Source: Pseudomonadota bacterium | GTDB taxonomy: Bacteria > Pseudomonadota > Alphaproteobacteria > Rhizobiales > Beijerinckiaceae | Reading direction: 5' to 3' | NCBI GenBank assembly: GCA_021812505.1 | Contig: JAKANG010000005.1 | Span: forward strand, 5,632 to 13,505 | DNA length: 7,874 bases | Part shown: positions 1 through 6,162 of the stretch, in pieces | How positions within the stretch are numbered: position 1 is the first letter of the stretch | Layout: the number at the start of each line of letters is the position of its first letter | Made by a program: the position numbers and the translations under genes | Notes under the pieces: model-generated | Told to the model about the DNA's origin: nothing | The model's database searches: none | Seen by the model: only the letters and a program-made list of their open reading frames with translations

Positions 1-546
1 ATAGGCGCGGCGCAACTCGCCGATCGGCCGGCCGGTCAGGACGGAGCCGACGCAACGGCCGGAATGGTCGAATCTTGCGGAAAAATTGATGGCCATGACA
101 TCGGAATGTCCTTGGGTCGCGAAGAAACGCAATTCGCAATCGCTTGCCGCGCCCCGGTTTCCGGAGCAGAGATGGCGCCGCGCCAATTCGCGGTCTTCCG
201 TCACGACGAGGTTGAGCAGCGGTTGGCCGGTCAATTCCTTCTCGCTTTGGCCGAGCAGGGCGACGAAGGCGGGATTGGCTTGAAGCACGAGACCTTTGTC
301 GTCGCAGACGACCAAGATGTCGGAGACCGAGGCGATGACGCTCGAAATGAAGCTTTGCGCTTCTTCGAGCTCCGCGTTCTTACGCTCGAGGTCGGCTTCG
401 TAACGCAGGAGATCGGAGTAGACCTCGTCCACCCTTTTGACGACGTCGCGCCAGACCGATTCCTGATTGTCCGACAATTCGGCATCGAGTCCGGATCCGG
501 CCAGAGCGAGAATGTTGTCGGGCCGCTCGCGGCGGTCAGCCGTCAT
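1..546 (-). CDS. hoxJ: HoxJ/HupT-type PAS sensor histidine kinase, N-terminal part (runs off left edge)
   Basis: My own minus-strand translation gives 182 uninterrupted codons from the ATG at 544-546 to the window edge. The N-terminus is hydrophilic, with no signal peptide or membrane segment, so the protein should be cytoplasmic. Residues 31-68 (starting VWRDVVKRVDEVYSDLLRYE and continuing through LERKNAELEEAQSFI) form a charged, probably coiled-coil helix of the kind I recall at the N-terminus of HupT and HoxJ. A PAS domain follows from about residue 65 (SDILVVCDDKGLVLQANPAF, then LLGQSEKELTGQPLLNLV). The phosphoacceptor histidine and ATPase domains would lie beyond the edge and are not visible. 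In the family this kinase works with a regulatory hydrogenase to sense H2 and phosphorylates HoxA/HupR. The first 11 bases overlap the end of hoxA, which implies translational coupling. Whether the symbol should be hoxJ or hupT cannot be settled here. Confidence 0.85.
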   Translation of the reverse strand, partial: MTADRRERPDNILALAGSGLDAELSDNQESVWRDVVKRVDEVYSDLLRYEADLERKNAELEEAQSFISSVIASVSDILVVCDDKGLVLQANPAFVALLGQSEKELTGQPLLNLVVTEDRELARRHLCSGNRGAASDCELRFFATQGHSDVMAINFSARFDHSGRCVGSVLTGRPIGELRRAY

Positions 547-1978
547 GGGAAAAATCCTTGCGCAAGTCGTAACGCTCAATTTTGGAGCGCAAGCCCACAC
601 GCGACAAGCCGAGCCGGTCCGCGGTCCGGCTGATGTTGCCGTCGAATTCGTCGAGCACGCGCGCGATGATCGTGCGTTCCAGCGCCTCGACCCGATCCTT
701 GAGCGCGCCGTTTCCCGCGCCGCCGCCCCCCGGCGCCGCGCCGGCGCCGATTCGCTTGGAGAGCAAATGCGGCGGTAGCGGCGCATCGTCGTCCGACATC
801 GCCACCATGCGCTGGATCTCGTTGCGCAGTTCACGAATGTTGCCCGGCCACGAATGGTCGCGCAGCAGCGCCAAGGTCTCCGGGGCGAATCCCTTGACCT
901 TGCGGCGGAAGGCGCGGTTGACCTCGGCGAGAAGCGTTTCGGCGATCGCGGGAAGATCGCCGGGGCGTTCGCTCAAGCTGGGCAGATGGATGGGAAAGGC
1001 GTTGAGGCGGTAAAACAGATCCCGGCGGAAGCGACCTTGCTCCACATCGTTTTCGAGATCGCGATTGGTCGCCGAGATCACCCGCACATCGATCTTTCGC
1101 GACCGTGTCGCGCCGAGCGGGCGGATTTCACCCTCCTGCAGAACGCGCAGCAGTTTCACTTGAAAGGCTGGCGAAGTTTCGCCGATTTCATCGAGGAAAA
1201 TCGTGCCGCCGTCGGCAAGTTCGAACAGGCCGATGCGGTCCTGGTAGGCGCCGGTATAGGCCCCCTTCTTGCACCCGAACAATTCGCTTTCCAGCAGTTC
1301 GTCCGGCAGGGCGCCGCAATTTTCGACGACGAAGGGCTTATCGCCTCGCGCCGACCCGAAATGGATCGCACGCGCCAGAAGTTCCTTGCCCGCGCCAGAC
1401 GCGCCCGTGATCAGCACCGAAATGTCGTAGCGCGTCGCGCGGCGTCCCAATAGGATCGTTTCGCCCATCGGGCCGTCGGGATCGTGCACGATGCGGCTGA
1501 ACTCGAACATCCGGCGCTGCTCGCGCCGCCTGTCCCGGAGCACGCGATCGAGCGTTTCATGCGAGGGCTTGGCGTCCGAATCAAACCCGCCCTGTTCCTT
1601 TTGCATTCGGTAAAGCCGGACCGCGTCGCGAACGCAGTCGATCAGCCTCTCCGGATGCCAGGGCTTGGTGATATATTGATAGATGCCCGCCTCGTTGACG
1701 CCGGCGATGATGTCCTCGGATTCCGAGAAGCCGGAAATGATCATCCGCACCGGATCGGGCCAGGCCTCGCGCACGCGCCGCAGGAACTCGACGCCGGTTT
1801 CGCCCGGCATTCTTTGGTCGCACAGGATCACCTGAACCAGATCGCCTGCGAGGATTGCTTCCGCCTCCTTCGCATTTTGCGCGCAGAGCACGTCGAATTG
1901 CTCGGAGAGCACGCGCTGCAATGACTCCCGCGAGCGCAATTCGTCGTCGACGATGAGGACGGCGCCAGATGGGTTCAT
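536..1978 (-). CDS. hoxA: HoxA/HupR-type NtrC-family hydrogenase transcription activator
   Basis: This 480-residue response regulator has the full NtrC layout. Residues 5-125 are a receiver with acidic pair D11/D12, phosphoacceptor D54 (ILCDQRMPGETG) and K105 (YITKPW). Residues about 160-400 are the AAA+ domain, with Walker A GASGAGKE (192-199), the sigma-54 contact loop as GAYTGA (239-244), Walker B TIFLDEIG (259-266), an arginine-rich RFRRDLFYRLNAF segment (316-328) and WPGNIRELRNE (377-387). A glycine/alanine linker (411-425) leads to a Fis-type helix-turn-helix (NISRTADRLGLSRVGLRSKI, 448-467). In known systems HoxA/HupR activates uptake-hydrogenase promoters in its unphosphorylated form, and its partner kinase switches it off when H2 is absent. 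The start lies 2 bases after the hypX stop and is preceded by GAGAGGA. Assignment to HoxA rather than another NtrC protein rests on the neighbours hypX and the HoxJ-like kinase as well as on sequence resemblance. Confidence 0.92.
   Translation of the reverse strand: MNPSGAVLIVDDELRSRESLQRVLSEQFDVLCAQNAKEAEAILAGDLVQVILCDQRMPGETGVEFLRRVREAWPDPVRMIISGFSESEDIIAGVNEAGIYQYITKPWHPERLIDCVRDAVRLYRMQKEQGGFDSDAKPSHETLDRVLRDRRREQRRMFEFSRIVHDPDGPMGETILLGRRATRYDISVLITGASGAGKELLARAIHFGSARGDKPFVVENCGALPDELLESELFGCKKGAYTGAYQDRIGLFELADGGTIFLDEIGETSPAFQVKLLRVLQEGEIRPLGATRSRKIDVRVISATNRDLENDVEQGRFRRDLFYRLNAFPIHLPSLSERPGDLPAIAETLLAEVNRAFRRKVKGFAPETLALLRDHSWPGNIRELRNEIQRMVAMSDDDAPLPPHLLSKRIGAGAAPGGGGAGNGALKDRVEALERTIIARVLDEFDGNISRTADRLGLSRVGLRSKIERYDLRKDFSHDG
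555..559 (-). promoter_or_regulatory. Ribosome binding site of the sensor kinase gene
   Basis: On the minus strand AAGGA lies 8 bases before the ATG at 544-546, inside the last codons of hoxA. This good spacing supports that ATG as the start even though it overlaps the hoxA stop codon. Confidence 0.6.
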
Positions 1979-1980
1979 GC

Positions 1981-3645
1981 CTATGGAATCCTCTCGGGCA
2001 GTGAGCGATGAACGGCGAGATGGAGCGGTGTGCGCGATTTGGCGACCTTGCGGATGAAGTTATGCCGGGCGACGTGATAGGAAGGATCGAAACCCCAGAA
2101 ATTGCGGCGCATCCGTTCGAGTTCCTGGCTTCGGTATGCTTCGAGCGGCTTTTGAGCCTCGTCGCGCGCGCGCCGGGCGCGCTTCTCCTCCATCTGGCCA
2201 GAAAAGTCCGGCCCCGCGACGAGCGTTTCGACCATCGCCCGCGCGGCGTCCTTGGCTTCGCCCGGCGGTTCAGGCAGCGCGGCGTCGATGAGCTTCAGGC
2301 GGAGCGCTTCGTCGACCCCGATCGGCAGCCGCCCCTGCGTGATTTTGCGCGCGGCGTCCGCGCCGACCCGCCGCGGCAGGAGGTAGGTCCAATATTCCGA
2401 ACCGTAGAGATTGCCCATGTCCTTGTAATGGGGGTTGAGCACGACGCCGCGGCGCATCAGCACGAGGTCCGCCGCCAGCGCGAGAAAGACGCCGCCGGCG
2501 CCGGCGTTGCCGCGGATGAATGAGACCACGAGGCGGTCGTCAATGTCGAGCAGGGCGCGCACGCAATCGTTCATCGCGTTGATGTTGCTCCACGACTCGT
2601 CCGCCGCGCTGGCCGCCGCCTCGATCATCCCGAGATGAAGGCCGTTCGACCAATAGTCCGGCCCGCCCGCCAGCACGAGCGCCCGCGTCTTATGCTGGCG
2701 CGCGGCTTGAATGGCGGCTTCGAGCGCGCGGCAGTCGACGACGCTCATCGCGCCGTTGTAGAAGTCGAAGTGGAGATAGCCGATGTCGCCGACCTGTTCG
2801 TAGGCGATGTTGGAGTAGCCCGGCCGCTCCGGCGCGGTTGCGGCCTCGTTCGCCAGAAATAGGCTCGCGGGCAGTTTCAACGATGCGGCGGGGATGTCGC
2901 GCAGGCAGCCAATCCACACGGCGCCGTCGCGGGTCGCCACGGCGATGGCCTTGCCGCTGCGCGCGACGATATCGCCCGGCGCTCCGCGTGGAACATCGCG
3001 CGCCTCGCGCGCGTCGAAACACAGAAGCCTGCGGCCGGCGATCTCCGCCATCGCTCCGGGCGATCCGTCGCCCGAACGGATCTTGCGCAGCACCGTCGCC
3101 GCGTTGTCGCAACGGAAATCGATCGCGCGCATGGCCCGCGAACAGAAGGGCTTAAGAGGCTGGAGCGGCGGCGGCGGAGACGGGCGTTCGCCGGCCCGGA
3201 TCCTTTCCAGAGCTTCGAACATGCACGCCACTGCGCCGCGCGTGACCTCGTTGCGGTAGAGGCTCGATTTCGTCGCCGCGCGCATAGGAAAGGCGCGGCT
3301 GGCCCAGACCGCGCCCGCGTCAAGCTCATCGATGGCCTCGAGGAGGGTCACGCCCCAGCTTTCGCGCCTTTCAAGAATGGCCCAGTCGAGCGCCGACGGG
3401 CCGCGGTCGCCAGGCGGCCCAGGATGGACGACGAGGCAGAGCGTCTCGCGAAGCACGTCCGGCGGAATGGCGCGGCGGAGGAAAGAGGCCAGAATGAGGT
3501 CCGGACGAAAGAGTTTGACCGTTTCGCGTAGAATATCGTCCGAAATGTCAAATTCGACGCTGACCTCCTCTCCCATTTCCCGTAGCTCGACGAACAATCT
3601 CTGGGTGAGGCTGTTGAAGGAATGGCAGAGCAGCAGAATTCGCAT
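1981..3645 (-). CDS. hypX: HypX (HoxX), formyl-tetrahydrofolate-dependent CO-forming maturation protein
   Basis: The protein has 554 residues, close to the usual HypX length, in two parts. Residues 1 to about 160 resemble the formyl-tetrahydrofolate-binding domain of formyltransferases, with HPGPPGDRGPSALDWAI (74-90) and ELDAGAVW (107-114). A proline-rich joint (155-165) and a second formyltransferase-type region follow. From about residue 275 comes an enoyl-CoA hydratase/crotonase-fold domain, with RGNAGAGGVFLALAADLVL (378-396) and LNPHYKDMGNLYGSEYWTYL (403-422), segments I recognise as strongly conserved in HypX. From the literature on the family, HypX moves a formyl group from formyl-tetrahydrofolate to coenzyme A and then releases CO, which becomes the CO ligand of the NiFe site under aerobic conditions. 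The protein should be cytoplasmic. The ATG is preceded by GAGGAAG, which overlaps the hypE stop codon. The gene sits between hypE and hoxA, as in known hydrogen oxidisers. Confidence 0.95.
   Translation of the reverse strand: MRILLLCHSFNSLTQRLFVELREMGEEVSVEFDISDDILRETVKLFRPDLILASFLRRAIPPDVLRETLCLVVHPGPPGDRGPSALDWAILERRESWGVTLLEAIDELDAGAVWASRAFPMRAATKSSLYRNEVTRGAVACMFEALERIRAGERPSPPPPLQPLKPFCSRAMRAIDFRCDNAATVLRKIRSGDGSPGAMAEIAGRRLLCFDAREARDVPRGAPGDIVARSGKAIAVATRDGAVWIGCLRDIPAASLKLPASLFLANEAATAPERPGYSNIAYEQVGDIGYLHFDFYNGAMSVVDCRALEAAIQAARQHKTRALVLAGGPDYWSNGLHLGMIEAAASAADESWSNINAMNDCVRALLDIDDRLVVSFIRGNAGAGGVFLALAADLVLMRRGVVLNPHYKDMGNLYGSEYWTYLLPRRVGADAARKITQGRLPIGVDEALRLKLIDAALPEPPGEAKDAARAMVETLVAGPDFSGQMEEKRARRARDEAQKPLEAYRSQELERMRRNFWGFDPSYHVARHNFIRKVAKSRTPLHLAVHRSLPERIP
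1989..1995 (-). promoter_or_regulatory. Ribosome binding site of hoxA
   Basis: GAGAGGA on the minus strand lies within the final codons of hypX, 10 bases before the hoxA ATG at 1976-1978. It supports that ATG as the start and suggests hoxA is translated from the hyp message. Confidence 0.5.
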
Positions 3646-3651
3646 GGTCCG

Positions 3652-3658
3652 CTTCCTC
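3652..3658 (-). promoter_or_regulatory. Ribosome binding site of hypX, overlapping the hypE stop codon
   Basis: The string TGAGGAAG on the minus strand is both the hypE stop and a strong Shine-Dalgarno site, 6 bases before the hypX ATG at 3643-3645. A ribosome ending hypE would sit on the hypX start region, which suggests coupled translation. Confidence 0.65.
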
Positions 3659-4706
3659 AGCAGATTCGTGGCAATTGTTCGCCGGAGAGCCAGTCGACGA
3701 TTCTGTCGCCGCCGAAGCTTGTTGCCATTTGGACGAAGTTCTGTTCGTCCTCGACGACCTGGCCGATGATCGCGGCGTCGCGGCCAAGTTCGTGGGCGCG
3801 CATCGCGGCGAGGAGTTTTTGCGCGGCCTCCGGCGCGACGAAGGCGACGAGCTTGCCTTCATTGGCGACGAACAGCGGGTCGAGGCCGAGCAGTTCGCAG
3901 GCCGCCGCGACTTGCTTTTTGACCGGCAGCGCGTCCTCCTCGATGCGAACGCCGACGCCCGATTGATGCGCGATCTCGTTCAGCGTCGCCGCGAGGCCGC
4001 CGCGGGTCGGGTCGCGCATCAGCCGCAGGGAGGACCCGCAGGCCGCGACCATATCGGCGACCAGACCGTGCAGCGCGGCGGAATCGGACAGGATCTGGGT
4101 CTCGAACTGCAGGTTCTCGCGGCTCGACATGATGGCGACGCCATGGTCCCCGATCGAGCCGGAAACCAGGATCGCGTCGCCCGGCCGCGCCCGTTCGCCC
4201 GACAGATGGATCCCCTCCGGCACGATCCCGATTCCGGCGGTGGAGATGAACACGCCGTCCGCCTTGCCGCGCTCCACGACTTTGGTGTCGCCGGCGACAA
4301 TCTTCACTCCCGCCGCCTGCGCCGCGGCGCCCATGCTGTGGGCGATGCGCTGCAGTTCGGAAAGCGCAAAACCTTCCTCCAGGATAAAACTCGCGGACAG
4401 ATGCAGCGGCCGCGCGCCGGCCATGGCGAGATCGTTGATCGTGCCATGCACGGCGAGCGAGCCGATGTCGCCGCCAGGGAAAAACAGGGGCGAGACGACA
4501 TAGCCGTCGGTGGTCATGGCGAGCCGCCCGGCCGGCATGTCGAACACCGCCTGATCGTTGCCCTGCGCCAGAAGGTCGTTGGCGAAAGCCTTGTGGAAAA
4601 TCTCGCCGATCAATTGCGCCATCGCCCGTCCGCCCGAGCCATGGGACAGATCGACCCGCCCGGTCTTGATGTCGAGCTTGCGCGTTCGCAGGCGCGGCGC
4701 GTTCAT
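3657..4706 (-). CDS. hypE: HypE, carbamoyl dehydratase of cyanide-ligand synthesis
   Basis: HypE (349 residues) takes the carbamoyl group from HypF onto its C-terminal cysteine and dehydrates it with ATP to a thiocyanate, the source of the CN ligands. It belongs to the PurM/SelD ATPase fold. Visible marks are DLSHGSGGRAM (19-29), MTTDGYVVSPLFFPGGDIGS (64-83), GTINDLAMAGARP (88-100), VAGDTKVVERGKAD (137-150), MRDPTRGG (230-237) and the terminal PRIC with the essential last cysteine C349. An open frame continues upstream to 4955, but that part is the antisense-like alternate frame of hypD. The ATG at 4704-4706 gives the normal family length, has AAAGG 8 bases upstream and forms an ATGA overlap with the hypD stop. 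All recognised catalytic segments are intact. Confidence 0.97.
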   Translation of the reverse strand: MNAPRLRTRKLDIKTGRVDLSHGSGGRAMAQLIGEIFHKAFANDLLAQGNDQAVFDMPAGRLAMTTDGYVVSPLFFPGGDIGSLAVHGTINDLAMAGARPLHLSASFILEEGFALSELQRIAHSMGAAAQAAGVKIVAGDTKVVERGKADGVFISTAGIGIVPEGIHLSGERARPGDAILVSGSIGDHGVAIMSSRENLQFETQILSDSAALHGLVADMVAACGSSLRLMRDPTRGGLAATLNEIAHQSGVGVRIEEDALPVKKQVAAACELLGLDPLFVANEGKLVAFVAPEAAQKLLAAMRAHELGRDAAIIGQVVEDEQNFVQMATSFGGDRIVDWLSGEQLPRIC

Positions 4707-5926
4707 GAGGCTTGCCTTTCCCCTTTTGGTTGGGCGAGGCGCTTTGGCGAACCGGAGGTCCGCGTAAGCGAATAACCGGCGTCCACTTTTTCGCGCGCCG
4801 CGCCGGCGCCGCGAAAGCGCCCATAGGTCCAGTGGGCGGCGCAGGAGCCTTCGGAGGACACCATGCACGAGCCCATCGGCGTTTCCGGCGTGCACAGGGT
4901 TCCAAACAATTTGCAGTCGGCGGGCTTCTTCACGCCGCGCAGGATCGCCCCGCATTCGCAGGCCGGATTGTCCTGCGCGGGAACGGTCTCGATGGCGAAA
5001 ACCTTTTCCGCGTCGAAAGCCGAAAATTCCTCGCGCAGCTTCAGCGCGCTATAGGGGACCTGCCCCAGGCCCCGCCATTCGAAGGAAGCGCGAAGCTCGA
5101 ACACCGAGGCCACCAGATCCTGCGCCTTGCGGTTGCCTGCCCGGGTCACCGCCCGGACATATTCGTTCTCGACCTCGCAGCGCCCCGCGTTGACCTGGCG
5201 CACCAGCATCAGGATCGCCTGGGCGACGTCGAGCGGCTCGAAACCGGCGACCACCACCGGCTTCTGGAATTCCTCGGCGAAAAATTCGTAAGGCTCGGTC
5301 CCGATCACCGTCGAGACATGGGCCGGACCGATGAAGCCGTCGATCCGCACCAGGCCGAGCTCGCGCACGTCGGGGCTCTCCAGAATGTTCTGGATCGCGG
5401 CGGGGGTGAGCACATGATTGCAGAAGACGAAAAAGTTCTTCAGTCCCTCGGCCCGCGCGCTCAGAACGGCCATCGCGGTCGGCGGCGTCGTGGTCTCGAA
5501 GCCGATCGCGAAGAAGACAACCTTGCGCTCGCGGTTCTCGCGCGCGACGCGCAGGGCGTCGAGCGTCGAATAGACCATGCGGATGTCCGCCCCCGCCGCC
5601 TTGGCCTTGAGCAGGCTCATGCCATCGGACGACGGCACCCGCATCAGATCGGCATAGGTGCAGAGCGTGACGTCCGGGAGGCGCGCCAGCCTCATCGCGT
5701 CGTCCATCCGGCCCACCGGCAACACGCAGACCGGGCAGCCGGGGCCGTGGATCATCCGCACGTTCTTCGGCAACAGATCCTCCAGCCCGTAACGCGCGAT
5801 GGCGTGGGTGTGGCCGCCGCAGAACTCCATGAAACGATAGTCCCTGTCGGGCCTGGCCTCGGCGCGGATGGCCGCGGCGATCTTCTTGGCCAGCTTTCCG
5901 TCGCGATATTCCTCAACATATTTCAT
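4703..5926 (-). CDS. hypD: HypD, Fe-S scaffold protein for Fe(CN)2CO assembly
   Basis: HypD (407 residues) partners HypC and carries the iron on which CN and CO are assembled before transfer to the hydrogenase large subunit. The conserved parts are present: [20 protein letters not shown] (32-51) with C36, [17 protein letters not shown] (59-75) with C64 and C67, [14 protein letters not shown] (138-151), [10 protein letters not shown] (169-178), [14 protein letters not shown] (196-209), VVAGFEPLD (225-233), and the cysteine-rich end with [12 protein letters not shown] (320-331) followed by C338, C345, C354 and C362, which includes the [4Fe-4S] ligands. The last 35 or so residues, after [15 protein letters not shown] (358-372), look like an extra basic tail, because the family usually ends near this point at about 370-380 residues. 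The start forms an ATGA overlap with the hypC stop, and GAAGGG lies 8 bases upstream. Confidence 0.97.
   Translation of the reverse strand: MKYVEEYRDGKLAKKIAAAIRAEARPDRDYRFMEFCGGHTHAIARYGLEDLLPKNVRMIHGPGCPVCVLPVGRMDDAMRLARLPDVTLCTYADLMRVPSSDGMSLLKAKAAGADIRMVYSTLDALRVARENRERKVVFFAIGFETTTPPTAMAVLSARAEGLKNFFVFCNHVLTPAAIQNILESPDVRELGLVRIDGFIGPAHVSTVIGTEPYEFFAEEFQKPVVVAGFEPLDVAQAILMLVRQVNAGRCEVENEYVRAVTRAGNRKAQDLVASVFELRASFEWRGLGQVPYSALKLREEFSAFDAEKVFAIETVPAQDNPACECGAILRGVKKPADCKLFGTLCTPETPMGSCMVSSEGSCAAHWTYGRFRGAGAAREKVDAGYSLTRTSGSPKRLAQPKGERQAS
4715..4719 (-). promoter_or_regulatory. Ribosome binding site that fixes the hypE start
   Basis: AAAGG, within a purine-rich GGGGAAAGG on the minus strand, lies 8 bases before the ATG at 4704-4706. 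This favours the 349-residue HypE over the longer open frame that begins near 4955. Confidence 0.6.
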
Positions 5927-6156
5927 GGGCTCAGCCCTTCAACCCGACCGGCTTCCGCAAGAAGCGCCAGCGTCCTTTCCGCTTCCGCAGGGTCAATCTT
6001 GTTGAGCGCATAGCCGACATGAAGGATCACATAATCCCCCGGCTTCACGTCATCCACCAAAGCCAGCGAAATCTCCTTCCTCACACCGTCAAGCGTCACA
6101 CGAGCCATCTCGCCCTCAAGCAATTCCGTCACCCGTACCGGGATCGCTAGGCACAT
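5923..6156 (-). CDS. hypC: HypC, hydrogenase maturation chaperone
   Basis: This small protein of 77 residues begins MCLAIPVRV. The cysteine at position 2, exposed after removal of the first methionine, is the iron-binding residue of the family. The second conserved block, [20 protein letters not shown] (40-59) with H46, is also intact. HypC pairs with HypD to hold the Fe(CN)2CO group and then escorts it to the large subunit. Length and sequence are typical. The ATG lies 6 bases after the hypF stop and the preceding GGGAG is well placed. An ATG 5 bases further upstream is in another frame and closes after four codons, so the chosen start is clear. The stop overlaps the hypD ATG. Confidence 0.97.
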   Translation of the reverse strand: MCLAIPVRVTELLEGEMARVTLDGVRKEISLALVDDVKPGDYVILHVGYALNKIDPAEAERTLALLAEAGRVEGLSP

Positions 6157-6162
6157 TGCATC

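Noticed and set aside
231..485. An 84-codon minus-strand frame inside the kinase region
   Set aside because: The frame starting at 546 encodes a clear PAS domain with HupT/HoxJ-like sequence across the same bases, so this alternate frame is a shadow.
854..1453. A 199-codon plus-strand frame opposite hoxA, and similar frames at 64-633, 1484-1924 and 2008-2523
   Set aside because: These run antisense to the conserved ATPase and receiver motifs of HoxA, to the PAS kinase and to HypX. None has a recognisable motif.
3675..4775. A 366-codon open frame on the plus strand
   Set aside because: It lies antisense to hypE, shows no domain and has the low-complexity make-up of a shadow frame.
4707..4955. 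Upstream extension of HypE to a start near 4955
   Set aside because: The extension is read in another frame over the conserved C-terminus of HypD. The ATG at 4704-4706 has a ribosome binding site and gives the usual family length.
4712..6013. A 433-codon open frame on the plus strand
   Set aside because: It is fully antisense to hypD and the end of hypC, which are unmistakable by conserved motifs. Its translation is rich in Arg, His and Gly with no recognisable domain, as expected for a shadow frame in GC-rich DNA.
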